From positions 206,575,504 through 206,639,503 of the forward strand of contig CM054113.1 in NCBI GenBank assembly GCA_028673005.1: 64,000 nt of DNA, given 5' to 3'. Position 1 is the first letter of the stretch. Each line of letters begins with the position of its first letter. A program made the translations under genes and the position numbers. This document shows positions 1 to 9,150 of the stretch, one piece after another. The stretch is from Tanypteryx hageni. Taxonomy: Eukaryota; Arthropoda; Insecta; Odonata; Petaluridae. The notes beneath the pieces are model-generated. The model was not told the origin of the DNA, did not search any database, and saw only the letters and a list, made by a program, of their open reading frames with translations.

Positions 1-1730
1 TTTCATATTTCAACGTCCTACGGAAAGTAACCTTTACTTTGTTCCCAGGCGACGCGATCTTCTCTTCTCTGAAAATTAAACAAGGCAAACTGAAACGAGA
101 GGGGGAGAAAGAAATGGTAAAGCATCTCGGGAAAAACAAATGACGGAAGTCCTCGAAGGAAACGAAGAAAGAGTGGCCCTCATCCGTTCGTTGGGTCGTT
201 AAGGCTGGGCGTGAGAAATCCGCAGTGCATTTAGCTCGAGAGCCACGCCTTATGCGATGGAGTTTCCCGCCTCCCCACACCCTCGCTCATTTAAGAGAAA
301 GTTCAAATGCGATTATATGCGTGATTATTCATGACGTCTTTTAATTTTTCAGAATACTAGCGGAGGAGGATGGATCATTTCGCCTATTATGGCGGAGAAA
401 ATGTTCCAATATCCAGCGCGCGAAACTGCGCAAACAAGTAGGAAAATACAAAGCGAACGATCAAATCATAAAATTGCGCCCTTTAAAGGAAATCACGAGG
501 GTTTTTTTTCCGGCTGCACCCGCTGTTAAGCATAATAAAAAATATTACATTAAGGCTCGATTACGGAAGTACATACCTATAATGTTTATGTTAAATAATG
601 GACTGAATAATGGCCTTAATGTTGCGAAATTCAGAGGCCTTTAGTGGAAAGACATTTACGATGGGTTGGTGGCATTAAAGACAGATTTTTTTCCCTAAAG
701 TCGCCACCTTAATTACCTGAGAAAATGTGGGGAAAAAGAGAAAAACACGAGGGGGCATGTACAATCGCGTGATGAGGTGATATTAAGCGGAATATTTTGG
801 CTAACATTCGCTTCAGTCACACTCCCGGAAGAAAATGACCACCAAAAAGGAGTTACGATAACAAGTGGAAACCGACAATAGCCGAAGAGCTTCGAGTCAA
901 ATTTTAACTCCCTCCTCCCAGGAGAAAAGGAAGTCTCGCATCTCATCAAAATTCATAGTTCTGCACCCTATCATTAATCTTTTTGTCCAAATAAGGTTTC
1001 AACATTTCGAGTTATCCAGAGACAACCTCCAAAACAGTGTCGTATATTTTAGCAGGTGGGCAAGAAAAAATATTCTCAGCATCTACCAAAAACAGACAAT
1101 TTTTGAGAAACATCTAAAAAATTAAATAAAAAAGGCGAACGAACGCGCACGAAAAAGTTATGACGTAAATGATAAAATGTTTTCCGAAAGAAAAATGTTT
1201 TTTTTTTCTAGGAAACTTTCAATGTCGTCATCGCGAAGAAGATTGGATACTACGAGGGATGAGAGAGAGAGAGAGAAAGAATAAAAGCTAGAATCTCTAG
1301 TCTAGCACGAAATCGGTGATATTGGCGCATTAAAAACATGTACGACCATAATAAAAACGAACGCAAAGTTAGTAATCTCCGGAGCGAAGACAACCCACTT
1401 GCGTACCTGGAAGGGGAAACTCAAAGAAGAAAAAAAACAAAAGACGGAGGGCGAGGGTCACGGGGTGAAAGTAAGAGAGGCGAGGCAGAGAGGACTGATG
1501 ACCATGAACTTACGAAATCCCAGATAAAAAGAGTAAAAAATACGACGACTCGGGGCCGGAAAAGACGTGTTAAATAGATTTTAAAAAAAGAAATGTCGGC
1601 AGGGGTTATATAAAAAAGACCGACTTAAGTAAATCGATCAAAAACTGGAAAAGTCTTAACATCCAGGGGGAAAGAAGAGGAGGAGGGGAAGGAATACGTG
1701 AGAAACAACGAACTAGGCGTGGGAGGAGGG
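1..1730. other. Intergenic, no gene recognised
   Basis: I see no coding exon, RNA gene or recognisable mobile element. The open frames here (for example around 713-1125 and 1338-1577) have no family signature and are biased by local AG-rich composition. A short GA run lies at about 1260-1280. Confidence 0.5.
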
Positions 1731-2015
1731 GGTGAGAGGGAGAGAGAAAGGGATGGAGAGAAAGGGAGGAAGAGAAAGGGAGGGAGAGAGAGAAAGGGAG
1801 AGAAATGAAGGTAGAGGGAGAGAAAGGGAGGGAGAGAAAGGTAGAGGGAGAGAAAGGGAGGGAGAGAAAGGGAGAGGGAGAGAGAGGAAGGGAGAGAGAG
1901 AGAAAGGGAGAGAGAGAGAGAAAGGGAGAGAGAGAGAAAGGGAGGGAGAAGGAGAGAAAGAGAGAGGGAGAGAAAGGGAGGGAGAGAAAGGAAGAGAGAA
2001 AGAGGTGGAGGCGGA
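1731..2015. repeat. GA-rich minisatellite
   Basis: This is an almost pure purine stretch on the + strand, built from variants of GGGAGAGAAA and GGGAGGGAGAGAAA. Because neither strand contains stop codons, frames open on both strands and give S/L/P-rich or E/R/G-rich nonsense. It is best read as a simple-sequence array. Confidence 0.9.
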
Positions 2016-3978
2016 GTCGGACGCTGAATGAGAAATGGCCATCAACAGGTCTCTCCCACAGGAGTCGACTTGCAGCAAAACGGGTCTTCTGGAAGTTTGG
2101 CGGAAGGAGATTTGACTTTTGGGACCACCCATCATCGAGTAACAAAGGAAGGGGGAGGTATATGAATGCGAGGGGAAGAGAGGGTTCGGAGGAGGAAGAC
2201 GGAGGAGAGATGGAGGGAAGGTGCAGATGGCGTTACGCTTATGGGTTTCGTATAGTTTTTTTTAAGCGGTTATTTTTTTGCGGAATGATGGAGAGGTGGT
2301 CCTCCACTGTCAAGAGCGCCGCTGGGATTGTATCCGGAATGCGGTGTAAATATTTAACGACTTTATTCGCTCGCGCTTTCGAAAGCATCCACGAAGATTG
2401 ATCCAAAAAATGAATTATGGAGCAAGCCTTTATGGCTTAAATCCGATTGACTCCTGCAGCTATAAAAATACGGTCGATTTAACCGGGCGCGTACATTTTT
2501 GCCACAAAGGAGCCATCCTGAGCGGTGAAGAACGATCGCTGGACCGCCGCAGAGAGGTCAACTTTTTTAGTCGGGATGCGTACCATCGATAGATTCACTC
2601 GCGTTTCCGATAAAAGTTGACAAACACTAAACAAGTCCCTTTTGTTAGGCATCTCTTCCTAAATTACAAAGTATCTCACACAATTCACTCGAAAAGCACC
2701 ACTTTTTACCCAGTCGTATGTGTGAGAATCAATTGAACGCCAACAAATAATTCATAGAGCTAAAAACGAAAGAGACGGAAAATTATCGGAAAGAGACCAA
2801 GGCACATCCGATGCGACCTAACTGCTGGCACGAGCCACCGATAAACTTTGCGCCCGACGGCGTCATTGCATCAGCGAAAAGAGACAGACCTTTTGGAAAT
2901 TTCATATCCCCGCCAACTACTTGCCTCCAAAGACGGGCCTCGGAGTAACAAACGCTAGCCTTAAAAACGCGCTTTCGAAGAGATCAAAAGCGAGCCGACG
3001 GAGAACGAAGTACGTACAAACACCCGCTTCCCACGGTGCTTTTCCTCTCGAACACCAAAATTCTAATTATCTCGCCCACCAATTACTGCGGAAGGGACAA
3101 AAAAGTGCGGAACTAGCACTTTCAAAAAGAAAGAGACATTTTAAATGACTTTTCGCGAGGAGTTTTATGTTTAAAACATATATTTATCGCGTATCGACAT
3201 ACAAAAAAAAGGAACTTCATCTTTGTGCCGATGTTTTTTTTTAATTCTAGCTTTCGGACCCCCGCTGGCGGCAATTACGCCTTGTTTCTTCACGGAACGC
3301 GATTCGTCTCGTACCGTAGGACGATATGTTTTTTTATACGAGTAAAAGGGAAAGATGGAGAGGAAGAGAACGGAAGGAAGGGGGAGAGGAAAGGACGACG
3401 AAGGAGGATGAGGTTAGACGAGGCGGAATGACGAGAGGGAAGAGTCGGAAGAAGGCCGAGAGTGAGAGGCGTAGATGGAGAGTGGCACACAGCACCAACT
3501 ATAGAGTCCCTGCAATAAAGCCAACTCAAAGTGAGCCGTAACTTTAAAGTTGAGGGACTGATATTAAACTCTGGAGGTGGGAAAGCTTGGGGATGGAAGG
3601 GGGAGGGAGCATTCGACGCGCAGCGGAGGGCCCCGAAGCACGCGAAGGGGAAAATGTATAGCGCCTTAATCTCTTTCCATCTTCCTTCTCGAGCGACCTC
3701 CCTTCCTCTACTCCATCTCCTCAAGACTTTCTCTCATTCTTCGTGCCATACCTCGGACCATTCATCTTCTCTCTCCCATCCTATCCTACTCACTCTACTA
3801 TAAGCTCTCTTTAAAGTTGTAAAGGAATAAAAAAGCTACCCTCTTGGCGGTCCAAAGCTTTTCCAAGTGGAACCCCCTTTAGAATAACGATGGGTTTTTC
3901 AGAGATATATGAAGAGACATGAGGCGAAAGGGTTGAAACTGGAGAGAGAAAATGTATGTATTTATCAATGAATAAAAA

Positions 3979-3980
<2 letters not shown>
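2016..3980. other. Intergenic, no gene recognised
   Basis: There is no convincing exon. A purine-rich block lies at about 3345-3480 and a pyrimidine-rich block at about 3676-3800. Open frames such as 2921-3148 show no known motif. Confidence 0.45.

Positions 3981-3981
<1 letters not shown>

Positions 3982-4041
<60 letters not shown>
3982..4041. repeat. (TA)n microsatellite
   Basis: Thirty TA dinucleotide units lie directly against the left end of the composite element that follows. Confidence 0.95.
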
Positions 4042-4044
<3 letters not shown>

Positions 4045-4142
4045 TGATGGGTATAATCGATTATTTCAATAATCGAATAAGTGTAACGAATGACTGTCAT
4101 AATCGATTATTATTCGAATGATTTCGGTCGGGAGGGGAGGGG

Positions 4143-4340
4143 GGGAGTGGTCAGTGTGTGGTAGTGTTCTGGAATGCCAACCCAAATGTCGCGGGTTCGA
4201 ATTCTGCCTCGGTCCCAGATTTTCCGGTCATTTTCTGATGACAAGCTTTAGGTAGCTTATCGGGGGACAGGAAAAACTCCAAATAGCTAAAAAAAAGAAT
4301 GTCCAAGCTACGTTCCTAACTCCGTTCCCGATATCCTTAT
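4143..4340 (+). mobile_element. tRNA-derived SINE-like unit
   Basis: A polymerase III B-box match (GGGTTCGAATTCTGCC, around 4192-4207) is preceded at tRNA-like spacing by an A-box-like GTGTGGTAGTGTTCTGG. The sequence downstream (about 4210-4340) is unrelated to tRNA, as in the body of a SINE. No cloverleaf for a working tRNA is evident. The unit lies inside the larger composite element, so it is either a nested insertion or part of that element. Confidence 0.5.
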
Positions 4341-5356
4341 TTAAAATAAAAGAGGAACGAATTTCCGGCGAGCGAAGCGAGCAAATGTGGGTGCAAGGAG
4401 GGTGTGGGGGTTGTGGGTTGGGTAATCTCCGAAGTGCTTACGTATTTTGCCTCATCAATTTCTCTCACAAGAATAAACAAACATTAAAACAAACAACTTC
4501 TAAAATAAAAATCAGTTATCATTAGAAATAATGCACAAAAATCCTAGTTAAGTGTGATTCTGATCACATCATTAATGGGTTTCGTAGGTAAAGTAGTTAA
4601 TGATGTGTTATCCGGATAGTCACCCGCACAACACGCAACCAGTGATAACTATTTTTTACAAATTTATTATTTTCTCAAAATATTTTGTATAAATTTAAAT
4701 AAAATTTTATACGATTCCTCACATTATAGTCGGGTGTCTTTATGACGCTTTTCAGCTTTATATCTCAAATAGCTTGCGAGGTAGAAGGGGGGACAACTTT
4801 AATTGCCACTTTTGCCTTTCCAACGGCCACCATTTAAAAATATTTTAAAAAAATAAAATACAATTCATAATCAGAAGATTATGGCCTTTCATTTAATACC
4901 CAACATATATTTTTACAAAATGATGAATTTTTAACCTCCCGCCATTTTCAACAATTTTCCGTCAATTATTTGTTTATAAACTTTTCCTTATTTTTCCTGT
5001 CGTTGGGCCACTAATACACTTATGCATGACAAATCTGAAGTCTCTCAGTTGAACGATGCGATCAGCAGACCTTCCTGATATACTGACACACACCTACATA
5101 CACACCCGGAGCTCAGTGTTCAGTGATTTCCACTGTGTTAAAATGGAGAGGCAGGGGTGTAACTCACGAGTTCCTCCTCCCTCCTACCTGGGCGTCTGGA
5201 CCCTTATTAGTTTCTTGTTCTTTTAGTCTTTATGAGGAGTAAATGAACCCCGTGTATGATAATACTTATCTGTTCTCTGCATTTTAATTCTATCAGTCAT
5301 CACTAAAACATATCCTTTTAATGAATTTTTCCGAGATTTTCATTTACTATGTACAC

Positions 5357-5583
5357 AGACGTCCAGCCGGCCATGCCCCGTCAAAAGTTGGCTAAATCGT
5401 TGTCAGTCCACTTATGCAACACTGAAAAAATGACGGACCTAGATCTAACAGCTTCCGAGACATACATTCCTCATCTACAACGGCCGCTAGCCGTCCCTGT
5501 TATATCAAAAGTTGGATTGAAAGCGTGTGTCGGGCTACTTAAAAAAACCTGAAAAAATGACGGCCCTAGCTCAAAAGACTTCC
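5357..5583. repeat. Direct repeat, two ~100-bp copies
   Basis: Copies at about 5357-5457 and 5482-5583 share the landmarks TCAAAAGTTGG and CTGAAAAAATGACGG followed by CCTAG, then GACTTCC or GCTTCC. They are diverged and lie inside the composite transposon. The open frame across them is an incidental result of the repeat. Confidence 0.65.
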
Positions 5584-5749
5584 TGATATTCATTGCTCAT
5601 AGTGTGATTGCACCCCTACCTACACTTTCGATTATATGGACAATGTATATAACTAACAATAATAACAATAATTCATAAACCGTTCCTTACTGAATAATCC
5701 CATAAAAGCTACAATTCGTTCGGAAAAATTTTAGCGAATGTTCGTCAAG

Positions 5750-6065
5750 AAACGATTATGAGCTATCACTCACTCGGAAACGAATATGAACGGTTATCCG
5801 TTGAGAAACGATTGAGTGATTATTCACTGAGAAACGAATATTCATTGAGAAACCAATACGAGCTATAATTCGCTGAGAAACGAATACGATTGATTATTCG
5901 ATTATTCGCTGAGAAACGAATACGAGTGATTATTCGTTGAGAAACGAATACAAGTGATTATTCAATTATTCGTTGAGAAACGAATACAAGTGATTATTCA
6001 ATTATTCGTTGAGAAACGAATACGAGTGATTATTCGTTGAGAAACAATTATGAGTGAATAATCAA
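5750..6065. repeat. Short tandem array, GAGAAACGAATA units
   Basis: GAGAAACGAATACGAGTGAT followed by TATTCGTT or TATTCAATTATTCGTT is repeated many times with small changes. Each unit contains its own partial inverted repeat (ATTCGTT and AACGAAT), so the array could fold. It forms the right part of the composite transposon. Confidence 0.8.
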
Positions 6066-6188
6066 TTATGGATATTCGATTATACCATCACTCTGATATA
6101 ATCGAATAATTCTAATGATTTCCATAATCGAATAATTCTAATGATCTCCATAATCGAATAATTCGATTAAGGCTATTCGACTATATAT

Positions 6189-6317
6189 ATATATGGATGT
6201 CAACAAGGTGTTGGGATGAGGAAACCCAGTGAACACTCACCAATCAGACGACTTCAGGTTGGCGAGGCCCCGGGGATGTCGAAGCGACACACGTAAAAGA
6301 ACACTAAAACACAGAAA
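6189..6317 (+). repeat. Left terminal inverted repeat of the Penelope-like element
   Basis: It begins ATATATGGATGTCAACAAGG and is the exact reverse complement of 7902-8030 over 129 bp. The match breaks at the next base on both sides. Open frames read from each copy give the same N-terminal peptide, which is a by-product of the repeat. Confidence 0.95.
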
Positions 6318-7718
6318 ATCAATCCCTTCCCCTCTCCCACCTAACACAATTATGTCCACTATAGACGTCTGCTCCTTCTACACCAACATTCCTCACAACC
6401 AAGGACTGTCCGCCCTGAGAAAATTACTGGACTCCAGACCACCTGACACAAGACCATCCTCCCATTTCCTAACGAAGCTGGCTGAAATGGTGCTCCAAAA
6501 AAAAACTTCTCTTTCGGAGGGCGCCACTACCTACAAATAAAAGGTACCGCGATGGGCACTCGCATGGCGCCCTCCTATGCCAATGTCTTCTTAGGTAAAT
6601 GGGAGGAACGCTTTCTTGACGTTTCCCCCAGACCACTCCTATGGCTGAGGTATATTGACGATATTTTTCTTCTCTGGACACATGGACCCGACTCCCTACA
6701 ATCCTTTTTACAACGCCTCTCATCCCACCCCATGCTTTTCTTCACCCACCACTCCTCTGCCTCCAACATCACCTTCCTGGATGTCGATCTCTCCATCCGG
6801 GAAAACAAAACCCACACCAGCGTGCATCTCAAGCCTTCCAACCGCCTTCAATATCTCCAGTTCGACAGCTGCCATCCCCTCCACACCAAAACCTCTATTC
6901 CCTATGCCCTAGCCCGACGAGGGCGGAGAATCTGCTCGGACAGAGATTCCCTGTCCGAGTACTGCTCCACCCTCGAACATGCCTTCTTACAGCGCGGATA
7001 CCCGCCGGATGTGATCCGAGACCAAATCCGGCGGGCAGTCGCACCCGCCACCCCTAATTCCCACCCCAATACTCACACCACCACCGATTCCACCCTCCAA
7101 CTCACCCTAACTACCTTGTATTTCCCCGGCATCCACGACATTCTGAAAAACATCCTGAAAGCCGCCCACCTTATCCTCTCATCCTCCCCTCACCAGATTC
7201 CATTTCCCAGACCACCGATGCTCTCCTTCCGCCGTCCCCCTAATCTGGCAAATATTCTATGGAAGAAAGAACCCCCAGCACCCACGCCTTTACACCCTGC
7301 CGGATCTTACCCCTGCGGTAGACCCCGATGTCTAAAATTCCCAATAAACCCCCCCTGCAACTCCTTCTCCAGTCCCACAACCAACATCACCAACCCCATA
7401 ACTTCCACCACCAACTGCACCACCCGCAATATCATTTACCTCCTGAGATGCACCCAATGTCCCGCCTTTTATGTTGGCCTCACCAGCAATCCCCTCAACA
7501 TCCGCATGAACGGCCACCGCAACAGCGTCATTCTCAAACGACCACTGCCGGTGGCCGTTCATGCGAACAAACATAATTTAAAGTTTAACAACTGCTTCAC
7601 AGTGAGAGTCATTCGCGCTCTCCCCGACAATGCTTCGGCTCCCCAACTCCGTCAGTGGGAGCTTTCGCATATCCATCTCCTAAACTCCTTCACTCCCCCT
7701 GGTCTCAACCTTCGATAG
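6318..7718 (+). pseudogene. Penelope-like reverse transcriptase/GIY-YIG protein, truncated and frameshifted
   Basis: The encoded protein would copy element RNA into DNA and nick the target. The first part (to 6540) carries the reverse transcriptase segment DVCSFYTNIPHNQGL, then breaks in an A9 run at 6497-6505. One base appears to be missing, because the +1 frame there continues into the second part. The second part (ATG at 6552, 388 codons to TAG at 7716-7718) has MGTRMAPSYAN, the catalytic YIDD at residues 34-37, and a Cys-rich linker with CGRPRC at 255-260. Its GIY-YIG domain has IIY at 294-296, YVG at 307-309, Arg318, His322 and the expected catalytic Glu370. The N-terminal reverse transcriptase motifs are absent. 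The second frame alone lacks part of the polymerase, so this copy is probably dead. Confidence 0.9.
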
Positions 7719-7856
7719 CTTTTCACTCCATTTCTGTCTTCTCCCAACCCCCTACCAATCCCCAACCCCCTCCGTATCCTCCAATCCTCGACCTTTCCGC
7801 ACTACCCTTCCACCCCCATGCCTCCACCCAGTGTCACCGCCATCAGTTCTCTCTCT

Positions 7857-7891
7857 GTAGCTGATGAAGGAATAATTCCGAAAGCTTCTAC
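7857..7891 (+). ncRNA. Hammerhead-ribozyme-like motif of the Penelope-like element
   Basis: CTGATGA (7861-7867) and GAAA (7880-7883) flank a hairpin with stem GGAA/TTCC and loop TAA (7869-7879). GTAG (7857-7860) can pair with CTAC (7888-7891) as stem I. The interval AGCTT gives a self-complementary AGCT, as expected for a very short stem III that works as a dimer. Hammerhead motifs are known in Penelope-like elements. One extra A at 7868 lies between the core and stem II, which departs from the minimal consensus. Activity is therefore uncertain. It sits 139 bases past the stop codon and just before the right terminal repeat. Confidence 0.6.
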
Positions 7892-7901
7892 GTTTGTGAT
7901 G

Positions 7902-8030
7902 TTTCTGTGTTTTAGTGTTCTTTTACGTGTGTCGCTTCGACATCCCCGGGGCCTCGCCAACCTGAAGTCGTCTGATTGGTGAGTGTTCACTGGGTTTCCT
8001 CATCCCAACACCTTGTTGACATCCATATAT
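7902..8030 (-). repeat. Right terminal inverted repeat of the Penelope-like element
   Basis: This is the exact reverse complement of 6189-6317. Read on the minus strand it starts at 8030 with ATATATGGATGTCAACAAGG. It directly follows the hammerhead-like motif. Confidence 0.95.
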
Positions 8031-8322
8031 CCATTTTACCTTTCCTTTTCCGTAAGCTGTTATATATATATATACACACACACACACATATCGCTAGGCG
8101 CCACGCCTGAAAATGAACCGATATAACTATAATCGCAAAATGTTTACCCAATTCAATTCCGCCGCCGAACTAAATAGGATTTTCAAAAACAATAGTCGTT
8201 GGAAATGATAACTTAACGACGAATAACCAATCGAAAACTTTCCCTTCCTTAATACTACTTCATGACAACAAGTAAAACAAGAATGCAAAGGTGTACCCTA
8301 TGTCGGAGTGTACAGAGTTTCC
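8031..8322. other. Intergenic with TA/CA microsatellite
   Basis: A short (TA)n then (CA)n run lies at about 8062-8090. I see nothing else recognisable. Confidence 0.5.
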
Positions 8323-8591
8323 ATAGGCGTTCTTTGTGATTTATGTAATCATGTCAAAGAAAGAAATATTAAAGCCTTCGTCTAAGGTCTAAGCACCGCA
8401 AAAAGAGAAATCGGAAGCGATGTAAAGGAAATATTGAATTCGTGATTTAGCGATCTATTTTATAACCAGTGGCAATTAATGAAACCATCGAAAAGTATTT
8501 AAAACATACCGCGCTTGGAATGAGCAGTAGCAATTTTTACGTTCGCGTTCATTCATACGTCGTAAATATCCATTTCTTTTCACTAACAAAT
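8323..8591. repeat. Dispersed repeat family A, copy 1
   Basis: Its start (AGGCGTTCTTTGTGATTTAT) and end (CATTTCTTTTCACTAACAAA) are shared with 22071-22335, in the same order and at nearly the same spacing. A shorter, more diverged piece is at 31712-31790. It has no coding potential and is probably a non-autonomous element of unknown class. Confidence 0.65.
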
Positions 8592-9069
8592 GCTGTGCGT
8601 ATACGTAAAAAATAAACGTATTTTAAGCTCATTTCTTCGTCGTGGATAATCGATTTCCTTTCATTTACTATATATGCTGTAGGCGCACGAAAGGAAAGTA
8701 AACGTATTTATAACAGACCACGTTTACTTCAGTTGCTACTAAGATTGTTTTCGCTGACAAAAAATACAAAAGTTCAAAGTGAATTACGACTCTCGTTTGG
8801 TTTCATTGAAAACGGCCCCTTCTTCGATAAAAATGTATTTAACAAAAAATATTCTATTTGACTAGTTGTACAAATTCATTTTTGAAGACTTTTTTGATAT
8901 AAGTAATATTTTGCGAAATATAACTAAAAGTTCATTTTTGCCATCAGTAAAGTACGAGAGTAGGTATATTTTATTGAATTCATAAACAAAACTCCAGATC
9001 TATCTTTGTGCCTCTAGAACTTAGATTAATCACAAAATACTATGGGCCCGATAAAACATTAGAGGGGCA
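8592..9069. other. Intergenic, no gene recognised
   Basis: A weak internal duplication (about 8572-8630 and 8652-8715, both containing TAAACGTATTT) continues from the dispersed repeat. Nothing else is recognisable. Confidence 0.4.
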
Positions 9070-9150
9070 CTTTCAATTCACTGCCACCGCCTCTGCAGCG
9101 CCAATGCCAGTAATGGACCGCGAGTGATTTTAAAAACGGAGTTTCGACTG
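9070..9150. mobile_element. Fragment of a TA-flanked MITE (family B)
   Basis: It is a diverged partial copy of the elements at 18136-18324 and 48321-48492. It shares ACTGCCACCGC, then GCGCCAATGCCAGTAATGGA, and ends in CGACTG next to TA. Only the right part is recognisable. Confidence 0.55.

Larger units (their letters stand above)
4042..6092. mobile_element. Non-coding DNA transposon-like element, about 2 kb
   Basis: The left end reads TAGTGATGGGTATAATCGAT. The reverse complement of the sequence ending near 6092 begins with the closely related AGTGATGGTATAATCGAAT, so the ends are inverted repeats. ATCGATTAT/ATAATCG motifs recur near both ends. The TAGTGATGGG-type terminus recalls hAT superfamily ends, but I could not confirm an 8-bp target duplication. 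Similar AATAATCGAAT motifs continue to about 6180, so the true right boundary is uncertain. No transposase frame is present, so it would be non-autonomous. It contains a SINE-like unit, an internal direct repeat and a short tandem array. Confidence 0.55.
6189..8030 (+). mobile_element. Penelope-like retroelement with inverted terminal repeats
   Basis: This 1842-bp unit has an identical 129-bp sequence at both ends in opposite orientation (6189-6317 and 7902-8030). Between them lies one coding region combining a Penelope-type reverse transcriptase with a GIY-YIG endonuclease. That combination defines Penelope-like elements. Inverted terminal repeats are known in this class, where truncated copies are often joined head to head. 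The copy is 5'-truncated, because homology begins at the reverse transcriptase segment DVCSFYTNIP, and it carries one frameshift. It is flanked by short AT runs and is richer in C than the surrounding DNA. Identity of the two ends suggests recent insertion or recent copying of one end from the other. Confidence 0.92.

Noticed and set aside
1605..2401. Several long frames on both strands
   Set aside because: They are artefacts of a GA minisatellite with no stop codons in any frame.
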